Positions 1 to 8,400 of a stretch of 13,063 bases of DNA are shown piece by piece (positions within the stretch are counted from its first letter, which is position 1; the number at the start of each line of letters is the position of its first letter). The stretch spans positions 1-13,063 of the forward strand of contig JAQUOB010000018.1 of assembly GCA_028717325.1 (NCBI GenBank), written 5' to 3'. Source of the DNA: Candidatus Margulisiibacteriota bacterium. GTDB lineage: Bacteria; Margulisbacteria; WOR-1; O2-12-FULL-45-9; XYB2-FULL-48-7. Below the pieces are notes generated by a model. That model searched no databases. It was given only the letters and a program-made list of their open reading frames with translations, and was not told the origin of the DNA. Position numbers and translations under genes: made by a program.

Positions 1-331
1 TGACCTCTTCAACGAACCTCAAGGTCATTTCTCTGGCCTCTTCCGGCCGGAAGCCCGAAATGTCGATCATGACCTTTAAAACACATTGATAGTCCTCCGG
101 GTCGATGGCCAGATAGACCTTTGACATACCGCCCTCGGCGTCGGGATTAACGTCCGTCAGCGGCATTAAAATAGTATAAACGCCTTTTTTCCCCTGAACT
201 TTGTCATCAGGGAACTTCGGGCAGATCGGCTCCGAGCCGCCGCAGCCGCCGCTCCTGAAAGCCCGGTTGAGACCGAGATTGAAAACCGTCGGCCGGTAAT
301 CGAAACGTGTATTTGATATCCTTCCTAACAT
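1..331 (-). CDS. Partial CDS of unknown function (N-terminal 110 residues)
   Basis: This open frame starts at the ATG at 331 and runs off the left edge of the window without a stop, so only the first 110 residues are visible. A GGGAG ribosome-binding site at 341-345 lies 9 bases before the ATG. The protein begins MLGRISNTRFDYRPTVFN, has no signal peptide or membrane segment, contains a glycine/cysteine patch (SGGCGGSEPICP, about residues 27-38) and then a mixed alpha/beta-looking stretch. I do not recognise the family. It follows the terminator at 391-425, so it is probably a separate transcription unit. The 60 bases between terminator and start are AT-rich and could hold a promoter (a CTGAAA box about 17 bases before GATAAA on the minus strand), but the match is weak. 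The reading frame is well supported; the function is unknown. Confidence 0.75.
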   Translation of the reverse strand, partial: MLGRISNTRFDYRPTVFNLGLNRAFRSGGCGGSEPICPKFPDDKVQGKKGVYTILMPLTDVNPDAEGGMSKVYLAIDPEDYQCVLKVMIDISGFRPEEAREMTLRFVEEV

Positions 332-390
332 GTTAAATCACTCCCTAGTATTTATCGATAGGTTATCAAGAAATTTCAGTTTATTTTTGG

Positions 391-425
391 ATATAAAAAG
401 GCCCCCGATCTCTCGGAGGCCTTTT
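391..425 (-). terminator. Intrinsic terminator after the PorV-SLH gene
   Basis: An 8-bp perfect stem (AAAAGGCC at 396-403 pairing with GGCCTTTT at 418-425) continues, after one C/A mismatch, into CCGA/TCGG around a TCTC loop. On the minus strand the stem is followed by a T-rich tail (399-391). It lies 20 bp past the stop of the barrel gene and before the next gene's start, so it most likely ends the operon. The near symmetry, with A-rich and T-rich flanks, means it could also work on the plus strand, but no plus-strand gene is seen to need it. Confidence 0.88.
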
Positions 426-445
426 AAATTTAAGCTAACTTGAAC

Positions 446-2344
446 TTACTGGACGGCAGCGAATTCTCCGGCCCCGGCCTTGATCTGCGGTCTCTGTTCC
501 GGCGTAAACTCGGGCCGGAAACCTTTTTCCCAGGTGTAGAGGTCCTTGATCTTGCCGCCGGCGAGCGAGGTCTTGCCTAACATCTCGACCGATTCGGCCC
601 TGGCCAGCGCCTCTTTGGGCCGCAGGCGGTTGCGTTCGATGAACTTTAACATACCGTTGTCTTTGGCCGCCTGGATATATTTGGCCGCCCAGTGGCTGGT
701 CGAAATATCCCAGTACGGTTTGGCGTCGACTTCGGCTAATTTCAGCTGGTCGAAGCGGACCATGACGGCGATGCCTTCGGCCTTGTTGATCACGTTGTTC
801 GGGCGGAAGGACTTGTCGGGATAGCCCTTGATGAGACCTTCTCTTTGAGCGACGTCGATATATTTGGCCGCCCAGAAGCCCGGCTTGACGTCTTTGAACG
901 CCTGGCGCGCTTTGCCTTCGGGCAGTTTGATGCCTTTGGCGCGGACAAGGAGAGTCGCGAGCTCGGCGCGGCTTAACGACCGCTCGGGCTTGAAGTTGCC
1001 GTCAGGATAACCTTGAACTAAACCGACCGTCGCGTTGTTCTCGATCGGCATTTTGGCCCAGTAGCCCTCGGGGACGTCGGCGAAAGAAGTCAGGCGGACG
1101 ATGCGCGATTCGTTGACCGCGACGTTGCCGGCGGTGTCGGCCGCTTCAACTCTGACCAGCTTTTTGCCGTAATTCTCGACCGGCACTTCGGCCGAGAAGG
1201 AGCCGTCGGCATTGACCGGGATGTTGGCGCCGTTGAGCCGCAGGGTGAGCGGGCCTTTGGGCGCGTCTTCGTCGCCTTCTTTAATGTCGACTTTACCCTT
1301 GACCGTAACGTGGTCCTGGTAGATCACTGATTTGTCTTTCGGCTCGGAGAGCGAGATGTTCATCTCCCGTTTGCGGGCTTCGCCTAGGTAGCCGATCGAA
1401 AAGTAATGGGTGGTGTTCTCGCTGATCCCAGAATAGGGATGGTAGGCGTAGTTGAACTCGACGCCGGAGATGCGCACGCCGATGCCGGCGGTCGGGTCTT
1501 TGTCGTCCAGACCGGCCCTGATCGCCAGGTTGCTGGTCGGCCAGAACTCGGCGCCCAGATGCATGACGCCGGGCCGTGAGCCGTTATAATCATAATCGAT
1601 GTTGCCGTAGAGCTTGCGCGTGTCGTGGGAAGAAAGCGCGGCCCCTTCTTTGCCGATCAGGGTAATTTTTGTCCCGACTTTAACGGTGCGCTGGATGCTG
1701 TCGATCGCCCCGGAGTTGTGGGTGATCTTGGCGCCCATGGAGGCGGGGAGGGCGTTTTGCGCGTTGACCCCCAGCATAATGTAATCGTTGACCGGATAGA
1801 GCAGGCCGAGATCGACGTTCATGCCGGTGCCGGCGCCCGCTTCAACCGAACTGTTGCCGCCGCCGCCGACGCTGAAATATTTGACACTGCCGCCGACCAG
1901 CACGTCCCGGTCGAGCTTGATGCCAAGCCCGCTCAAATAGGTGCCGTAAGACAAGAACATGACGTTGTTGCCCCAGCGGCCGGTGCCGAGTGAAGAGCCG
2001 TTAATATCGGTCAGAGGGATCTCGGCGACGGAGCTGCCGATGTAGCCCGCGCCGATGGCCGACTTTTCGCCGTAAGGATAGACGCCGCCGAGCACGACAT
2101 AGTTGACGTCGCCCATGAGCGAAGAATACATGCTTGAGAGTTTAGGGTTGGTCGAGCGGGCGATACCGGCCGGGTTCATGAAGACCGCGTCGCCGTCTTC
2201 GGCAACACCGACGTAAGCTTTACCCATGCCCAGGGCGCGCGCGCCGACGCCGATCGTCATCGGATCGTTTAAATAGCCATCAGCGAAAACTGCGCTGGCA
2301 GTAAGCAATAAGCAGTAAGCGGTAAGCAGTAATAGTTTTTTCAT
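446..2344 (-). CDS. PorV/PorQ-like outer-membrane beta-barrel with Ig-like domain and three C-terminal SLH repeats
   Basis: The product is a 632-aa exported protein, likely an outer-membrane anchor or porin-like barrel. A signal peptide (residues 1-21, cut after SAVFA) is followed by the PorV/PorQ (UPF0164) signature GARALGMGKAYVGVAEDGDA with MNPAG (residues 34-60). Alternating beta strands then run to about residue 320. An Ig-like module follows (about 328-418; INSEEP-like start, NADGSFSAEVPV core). Three SLH repeats come next: 421-468 (FADVPEGYWA, GYPDGNFKP, RAE), 483-530 (FKDVKPGFWAAKYI, GYPDKSFRP) and a more diverged one at 545-590. Family knowledge: PorV-type barrels help deliver type IX secretion cargo, and SLH repeats bind wall-linked polymers. 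In-frame starts also exist at 2383 (ATG behind AGGTGA) and 2392 (GTG). I chose 2344 because the signal peptide then begins MKK and a GGGGAC site lies 7 bases upstream. It is the last gene before the terminator. Transport cargo is not evident from sequence. Confidence 0.9.
   Translation of the reverse strand: MKKLLLLTAYCLLLTASAVFADGYLNDPMTIGVGARALGMGKAYVGVAEDGDAVFMNPAGIARSTNPKLSSMYSSLMGDVNYVVLGGVYPYGEKSAIGAGYIGSSVAEIPLTDINGSSLGTGRWGNNVMFLSYGTYLSGLGIKLDRDVLVGGSVKYFSVGGGGNSSVEAGAGTGMNVDLGLLYPVNDYIMLGVNAQNALPASMGAKITHNSGAIDSIQRTVKVGTKITLIGKEGAALSSHDTRKLYGNIDYDYNGSRPGVMHLGAEFWPTSNLAIRAGLDDKDPTAGIGVRISGVEFNYAYHPYSGISENTTHYFSIGYLGEARKREMNISLSEPKDKSVIYQDHVTVKGKVDIKEGDEDAPKGPLTLRLNGANIPVNADGSFSAEVPVENYGKKLVRVEAADTAGNVAVNESRIVRLTSFADVPEGYWAKMPIENNATVGLVQGYPDGNFKPERSLSRAELATLLVRAKGIKLPEGKARQAFKDVKPGFWAAKYIDVAQREGLIKGYPDKSFRPNNVINKAEGIAVMVRFDQLKLAEVDAKPYWDISTSHWAAKYIQAAKDNGMLKFIERNRLRPKEALARAESVEMLGKTSLAGGKIKDLYTWEKGFRPEFTPEQRPQIKAGAGEFAAVQ
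2298..2332 (-). repeat. Five-unit heptanucleotide tandem repeat (TTACTGC) inside a signal peptide
   Basis: On the minus strand the coding sequence reads TTACTGC, TTACCGC, TTACTGC, TTATTGC, TTACTGC without interruption (five units of 7 bases; three exact and two with one transition each). It encodes the hydrophobic core of the barrel protein's signal peptide, with the peptide unit LLLTAYC repeating every 21 bases. Because 7 is not a multiple of 3, gain or loss of one unit shifts the reading frame. Confidence 0.9.
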
Positions 2345-2393
2345 GTTTATTGTCCCCGTATATATATCGTTAGTTTTTTTCATGAATTTCACC

Positions 2394-5300
2394 TTAGTGC
2401 TTGACCACGAGGATCTTGCCCTTGGCGAGCAAGGCTTTGGTGTCCTCGTTGACTATTCTGACGAGATAAGCGCCGTCGCCGACCAGCGCGTTGTCCTGAT
2501 CGTAGCCGTTCCAGGTGGTCTGGTTGCCGCTGGTTGCGACGTATTTGTAGGTCAGCCGGGCGGTCATATCGAAGATATAGAAACCGATCCTCGTCGCGCC
2601 GCCCGTGTTGGTGACCGCGATAGTGACATTCTCTTTACCGGCGTTGAACGGGTTCGGGTAGATGACCGCGATATCGCCCGCGCTGGTCGAGGTGACCTGG
2701 AAGCCGGTAGTGTTCGACTCCAAGGCGGTAACCGTACCGGCCTGGATGGCGATGCGGACGACCTTGACCGTGTAGCTGCCCGCCGGGGCCAGCATCGGCA
2801 CGATCGCTTCGATCGACGTATCGTTCCAGCTGGTGATACTGGCGGTATAAGTTGAATGGGTCACGCTGTTTTCGAAGACGAGCGTGCTCGAGCCCTGGCC
2901 GGAGCCGAACCTGGAGCCGGAGACCATCAGTTTGGTACCGGTCGGCGCCGCGGTCGGCGAGAGGCTGGTAATGACCGGCGCTTCACCGGTGACCGGCGGC
3001 GGGATTATCGCTTCATCGGTCGTCCGCGCCGTGATGTCATCGATGTTCTGGTAATTGACGGTCGTGCCTTTGTTGAGATAAGCAAAGTTATAGTTGGTTA
3101 TCTTGGTCCAGTCGATGGCGCCTGGCGTGCGCGACGGGTTGTCGGTATCTTCTTTGAAAGAAGAGGCAGGGATCGCGATCTGCCCGTAGCCGCTCAAGGC
3201 CGCCAAGGTTGAATTCGGAATAGTGGCGACATAGACGTGCTTGCCGCTGTCCTGGAAGCCGAACTTGATGTCGTTGCTTGAGCCGTCCCACTTGATGTTC
3301 ATGGTTACGCTCTTCATGGCCGACAGATCAAGTGTTTTGATCAGCGCCGCGCCCCAGCCATCGCCCCAATCCTTGTTCGGGTCGGCATTATGGACGTAGG
3401 AGAAGAGGACCTTCATCCCTTTTGTCCCGTTCTTGGCCGCGGAGGCGTCGGGGCCCTGGGCGGTGATATTTGTATTATCGGGCGTCATCATGCCGTCGCC
3501 GAACGTGTAGTAGCCGGAAGTCGGATTTAAACCCGACCAGGTGCCGACCGAGCCGCCTTCAAAATCGTCGATGACGATGGCGGTCGGGGTGGTTGCCGTA
3601 GTGATATTAATGGATAACGCCTGGGTTGCGGTGTGCGCCGCGGAATCGGCGACCTGGACCGTAAAGTTCGTAGTCCCGGCGGTAGTCGGTGAGCCGGAGA
3701 TCGTGCCGTTAGCGGCCAGCGTAAGACCGGCAGGTAAAGCAGTTGCGTTGATCAGCGTCCAGGTGTAAGGAGTCGTGCCGCCCGTCGCTGCCAGTGATTG
3801 ATTGTAAGCCGTGCCGACCGTGCCGTCCGGCAGGCTGGTCGTGGTGATGGTTAGAGGGCCTCCGACTGCATTGACCGTGAAAGTCGCGCTACCTTGAGCG
3901 CCGGTAACAGTTACAGTCCTGGCAGTAGCGGCAGCCGCGCCGTCGATGCTGATATTGGCCGCGATATTGGTAGGGTTGGTTGCTGTGGCGCTATTAATAG
4001 TAATGCCCGCTCCGGAGAACTGGACAGATGACTTCATGTCTCCGACCCAATTGGTATTGGCGCCGGTTATTGTTACGGCCAGATTCGACTGACCCTGATT
4101 ACCACTGATCGGGCTGATGCCGGTGACAGTTGGCTGACCGGCCGCAATGACGGTGAAGGTCGCACTACCTTGAGCGCCGGTGACGGTAACGGTCCTTTGA
4201 GTAGCCGCAGCCGCTCCATCGATGCTGATGTTGGCTGCGATGTGGGTCGTATCGGACGCCGTAGCGCTGTTAATAGTGATGCCGGCACCGGAAAACTGGA
4301 CGGACGACTTCATGTCGCCGCTCCAAATGGTATTAGCACCGGTTATTGTTACGGCCAGATTCGATTGGCCTTGTGTTCCGCTCGTCGGGTTTATGCCCGT
4401 AACGGTCGGGACCGCAGGGACAGTTACCGTAAAGATCGATCCACTGGTGAGAGAACCTGCATCATCGGGATTCGTTAATGTAATAGTCCGCCCTCCAGCC
4501 GTTGCACCGCCCGCAATCGTCATACTGACAGTCAGCTGGGTCGCACTATTATAAGTGACGGAATTAACGGTAATGCCGCTGCCGCTAAAAACGACATTGG
4601 CTGGTGCCCAAGCACCGGCATGGAAGTTAGTGCCGGTAACAGTGATACTACCGCTCCACCCCTGGTCGTGTGAGTTCAGACTGGTTGAGGTCGCCAGTGG
4701 GCCGGCATTGACCGTGAATGTCTGTGGAGCACTTGCTGGCGCTCCTGGATTGGTCACGGTAACATTTCCTGTGCCGGTTGCGGCTGACTGGGCAATAGTA
4801 ATATTAGCAGTGACCTGGGTCGCATTGTTGAACGTAGTAGAATTTACAGTTATGCCTGCCCCGGCAAATTGCGCGGTTGCTCCAGCTTGGAAATTTGAAC
4901 CGGTTAAAATAATATTTTGATTAGTTGCTCCCTGGCCGCGGCTGGCTGGGCTAACCGAAGAAAGGGTTGCCTGAACGGGAATAGAGGTTGTAGTAGCGAA
5001 GCTGGCCGGTTTATAAGTGAAAGTAAATCCGCTCCCGACGCTGACCGGAACCGATGTCCCGTATTTTCCGGTCGGGGCGCCTACGCCGGTCCAAGTTTCC
5101 CAGGCGCGGATATAGACAAAATTATTAGCAGATATATTGGCCGAGGCGGCAAAATTTCCCGGGGTAGCAAGAGTTCCGGTCGAAACGACCGTATCACCGG
5201 CGGGCAGTCCGGTCGCGATGTCGGGAGCGCCGGCAGTGCCGTCGCTTGATTGAATAAATTGAACATATTTACCGGCTGCTAACAAGGTGCCGCCGATGCC

Positions 5301-5453
5301 GGTACTATTATAGATCTGGTTGGGCGGGACATTGGTCCCGTTCATAGAAACCGTTGTCGCGGTTGCGAAAGCCGCGCTGGAGAAAGAAAGAGTCAACGCA
5401 ATCGTTAAGACCAGACCTCCCAGAATTTTTGACATTTTAATATTACTGATCAT
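2394..5453 (-). CDS. Large exported multidomain TIG/Ig/CBM-like protein with FlgD/T9SS-like C-terminal domain
   Basis: The product is 1019 aa and likely surface-exposed or secreted. Modules in order: signal peptide (1-30, SSAAFA end); an unrecognised beta domain (about 35-158); four IPT/TIG-like Ig repeats (about 161-250, 251-346, 349-440, 441-532), the last two nearly identical; a putative Ig domain of the He_PIG type (533-620; GTAYNQSLAATGG, LPAGLTL, GTISGSPTTAG); a CBM11/CIA30-like jelly-roll (624-810; DDFEGG start, KTLDLSAMKSVTMNIKWDG core, IDDI end); a fifth TIG (826-920); and a FlgD Ig-like/T9SS-type A-like end (928-1019; YPNPF, TWNGYDQDN, GDGAYLVRI, KGKILVVK). The start is fixed by AAGGAGGA 7 bases upstream. 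The gap to the upstream gene is 13 bp, and the ribosome site overlaps that gene's stop. No catalytic motif is visible, so a structural, adhesive or glycan-binding role is inferred. Low sequence complexity makes exact domain edges uncertain. Confidence 0.88.
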   Translation of the reverse strand: MISNIKMSKILGGLVLTIALTLSFSSAAFATATTVSMNGTNVPPNQIYNSTGIGGTLLAAGKYVQFIQSSDGTAGAPDIATGLPAGDTVVSTGTLATPGNFAASANISANNFVYIRAWETWTGVGAPTGKYGTSVPVSVGSGFTFTYKPASFATTTSIPVQATLSSVSPASRGQGATNQNIILTGSNFQAGATAQFAGAGITVNSTTFNNATQVTANITIAQSAATGTGNVTVTNPGAPASAPQTFTVNAGPLATSTSLNSHDQGWSGSITVTGTNFHAGAWAPANVVFSGSGITVNSVTYNSATQLTVSMTIAGGATAGGRTITLTNPDDAGSLTSGSIFTVTVPAVPTVTGINPTSGTQGQSNLAVTITGANTIWSGDMKSSVQFSGAGITINSATASDTTHIAANISIDGAAAATQRTVTVTGAQGSATFTVIAAGQPTVTGISPISGNQGQSNLAVTITGANTNWVGDMKSSVQFSGAGITINSATATNPTNIAANISIDGAAAATARTVTVTGAQGSATFTVNAVGGPLTITTTSLPDGTVGTAYNQSLAATGGTTPYTWTLINATALPAGLTLAANGTISGSPTTAGTTNFTVQVADSAAHTATQALSINITTATTPTAIVIDDFEGGSVGTWSGLNPTSGYYTFGDGMMTPDNTNITAQGPDASAAKNGTKGMKVLFSYVHNADPNKDWGDGWGAALIKTLDLSAMKSVTMNIKWDGSSNDIKFGFQDSGKHVYVATIPNSTLAALSGYGQIAIPASSFKEDTDNPSRTPGAIDWTKITNYNFAYLNKGTTVNYQNIDDITARTTDEAIIPPPVTGEAPVITSLSPTAAPTGTKLMVSGSRFGSGQGSSTLVFENSVTHSTYTASITSWNDTSIEAIVPMLAPAGSYTVKVVRIAIQAGTVTALESNTTGFQVTSTSAGDIAVIYPNPFNAGKENVTIAVTNTGGATRIGFYIFDMTARLTYKYVATSGNQTTWNGYDQDNALVGDGAYLVRIVNEDTKALLAKGKILVVKH
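3858..4409 (-). repeat. Tandem 276-bp duplication encoding two TIG modules
   Basis: Two adjacent copies (4134-4409 and 3858-4133) are exactly 276 bases apart and encode residues 349-440 and 441-532 of the 1019-aa protein. By hand alignment 79 of 92 residues are identical, and long stretches such as GDMKSSVQFSGAGITINSAT are unchanged. The DNA is also closely similar (for example ACCTTGAGCGCCGGT at 3891 and 4167). Changes cluster at loop positions. Confidence 0.9.
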
Positions 5454-5460
5454 TTCTCTA

Positions 5461-5468
5461 TCCTCCTT
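5461..5468 (-). promoter_or_regulatory. Strong ribosome-binding site overlapping upstream stop codon
   Basis: The minus strand reads AAGGAGGA, 7 bases before the ATG at 5453. Its first two bases are the last two of the TAA stop (5467-5469) of the 1518-aa gene. Translation of the two large proteins is therefore likely coupled. Confidence 0.8.
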
Positions 5469-8400
5469 AGTACGGTTTCGGCTGGGCCCAGTTGAACGTA
5501 GCCTTAACAGGTTCGTTCAGCATGTAGCCTCGGCCAGGGACGAGCTGTAAGGTGGAGGGATTGATCAATGTTCCGTTCATCCAGCCACCAGTTGTGTTTA
5601 CGGCCATGCCGTCAATCCCATTGAGCAGGTCGGCATTAGCATTGAATTGGTAGACCGTTCCAGCATTAGTCGGATCAGTACCTTGGGTAGTAGCGTTGGT
5701 CAGTCCGACGTTCGAGATTGTCACCGGCATCGGGTAAGCATTGCCGATCCATTCCGCTATTGCTGCCTGATTAGCGACGTTATCCCAACCGCCGGTCAGG
5801 GAGATCGCCGCATTATCGGTATCAAGGACTTTACCAACAATTGTGATAAATTTTGACGTTGTGGTCAGGTAGCCGTAAGCCCGGCCCGGATCAACGGTGT
5901 TGATGGCCGGTACTCCGGGAAAAGCCGACCAGACGCCAGCACTGTACAATGAACCGGTTACGACATCTTTATTCATGTTGAATGCCAGTATACCGTCTCC
6001 CTCACTAACCTGGGCACCCAGAACATCAGCGATCGAATTAGTCTTTGGTGCGATCGGGAACAACGGCAAGGAAATGAACAGTTTGTCAGGTTCGGCATCG
6101 GACGGACCGACGGAAAGGTCAAATTTGCCAATCACACCCGAGGCTAAGTCAGAATTGGCTAAAGTTGAGGTTGAGGGCAGTATCTTGTAGTACTTAGCGG
6201 TGCCGTTGCCGACCTGGTTGGTGTCAGTATACGTGTCTAAATCACCCTTGGTAATTATAACAGGATTCGCCACCAAAGTCCAGTCAGCCGCGGCATTCGT
6301 GGTGAAGGCCCCGTTCTTTGTGACATAGATTTTGACCGGAGCATGAAGCGCCGGATTGGTCTTCCAGCTGACAGTAACGGAAGAGTTTGGCGTATCGCCA
6401 TCACGCACAATATTCAAATCTGTGATAGCGCCGCCGGCAGTAGCCGTCGGCTGTCCCGTAGCCGCGTTCTGGCCGCCAACGGTATCGTAATCGAGAACGC
6501 TCCAGTTGCCGGAGGTATCCTTGATATAGGCGACGTAGTAATAAACTTTGTCATTTGTCAGACCGGCGTCGGTGACGTTATTGCTTGAATCACCCGGTTT
6601 CGGAATGATCCCGGCGCCGTAAATCTCGGTTCCCTGATTATAGGCCGGATAATTAATTGGATTAATTGGAAGATCAGTGGCATCCGATCTCCGGACCGTT
6701 ATTTGCGCCATATCGTTGTCATTCGGGTTCGTCCATTTAAGGGTAACCAGCGTATTCCCCGGTGTGGCCGTGAAATTGGTTACCTGCGACGGCACAGGCG
6801 GATTTTCGTTGCCGCTCATTACTTCGAAAGTATCGGCCGCGGTCTGCTGTGAGGCGCCGTACTGGTTAGAGGCAACTATATGATAGATACCGGTCGCTAA
6901 ACCGGCAGGCACGGCGGCCTGCATCTTGGTCGGCGAGGTTACGATCACGTTCTTGAGATTCATTTCGGTCACGGTCTGGATGGTGACCGCATCGCCCTGC
7001 GTGAAGTTGGTCCCTTCGATGATGACGTTCGTATCGGCGTAACTTGGCCCGCGACCCGGGTAGACGGCTGTGATGGTCGGCACCTTGGCCGCGTCGGAGA
7101 CGATGCTGAAGCCGTTGTACAGGACGGCTTTCTGCGAGTCGGGGTTCATGACGATGACACTCCAGAGCCCGACCTGCTCGTTAGCCGGGATGGTGAAATT
7201 AAAGGTCAGTGACTTGTCATTGACGAACGAGGTCGTCCCTGTGATATTGGGATAACCGGTCTTGGCGAGATAGGCGACAGCGCCGTTAACGAATTTCTCG
7301 CCGGTGATGGTGGCGGCAACCGCGTTGCCGACGGTCCCGATATTCGGAGCGATAGCGGTGACCTTGGGCGCCAGGATCGGATCGAAGACCGTAAAGCCGC
7401 CCGGCAGAGAGCCGGTCTTATTGCCCGGATTGGTAACAATGACGTCCCAGGCCCCGATCTGCGCGTTGGCGGGAATGTTGAGCGCGCAGCTGATATGGGC
7501 GGGATCTTTAACATTGACGTTATAGGCGTTGAGGTCAACGCCACCCCGGGTTATTTTCACGGTTACGCCGTCAACAAAGTTCGCTCCGACCAGATTGATG
7601 ATCGGCACGACGTTGCCCAAAGCGCCGTTGTTCGGGTCGATAGAGGTAACGGTCGGCGTCTGGACCTGGCCGATTATAAAGTTGTTGTCGGAGATATCGA
7701 ATATCTTAGGATCGGTAACTAAACTGACTCTGATCCTGGCCTGAGTGGTGTTGATATTGGGGACGTCCCAGGTGTATATATTCCCTGCTATGCTGTCAAT
7801 GACGCTTTTCCAGTTGGTCCCGCCGTCCTGGGAAAATTCTATTTTAAAATATTCTTTAACGTGCGAGTCCGGGGCTTTATCCCAGATAATGTCATATTTT
7901 GAGTTGGGAGCCAAGACCTCTCCGCCGTTGGGCTGGAGAACGATGATCTTTGACGTAGTGCCGGTGATGCCGGTATCGGCGTTGGTCTTGGGGATCACGA
8001 TCGTGCTCCAATTGCCGCTGGTGTCCCGGGCAAAGAGAGCGTAATAATAGACCTTGTCGGTTGAGACATTGGTGTCGGTATAAGTGTCGCTGCCGGCGGG
8101 GACGGGCAGATCGTTGGAGTAGATCGTGCTACCTTTGGTGACCATGCCGCTCTGGTCGATCGCCGGCCAGCCGGTTTCGTTCTTCACGATGACGATCTTT
8201 TTCAAGTCGGGATCGGACGGGTTCGCCCAGTACAAGACCACTTGAGCGGTTCCGCCGTCGCTGGCGTTAAAAGACATTCCCTCGGTGGTGGGGGGGGTGG
8301 TATCTTCTCCCCCAAGGATCACTTCGAAGGTGTCTACCGCCGTCTGGGCCGAAGGCCCGTACTGGTTGGCAACGGTAATATGATAGATGCCTTTCGCTAA

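Noticed and set aside
1625..1993. Plus-strand open frame inside the barrel gene, one of several such frames across 546-5249
   Set aside because: These are shadows of minus-strand genes with no homology-like motifs; translations are typical reverse-complement artefacts.
3858..4409. Regularly repeated DNA considered as a CRISPR-like or intergenic repeat array
   Set aside because: The repeats are 276 bp, in frame and without spacers; they encode TIG protein modules.
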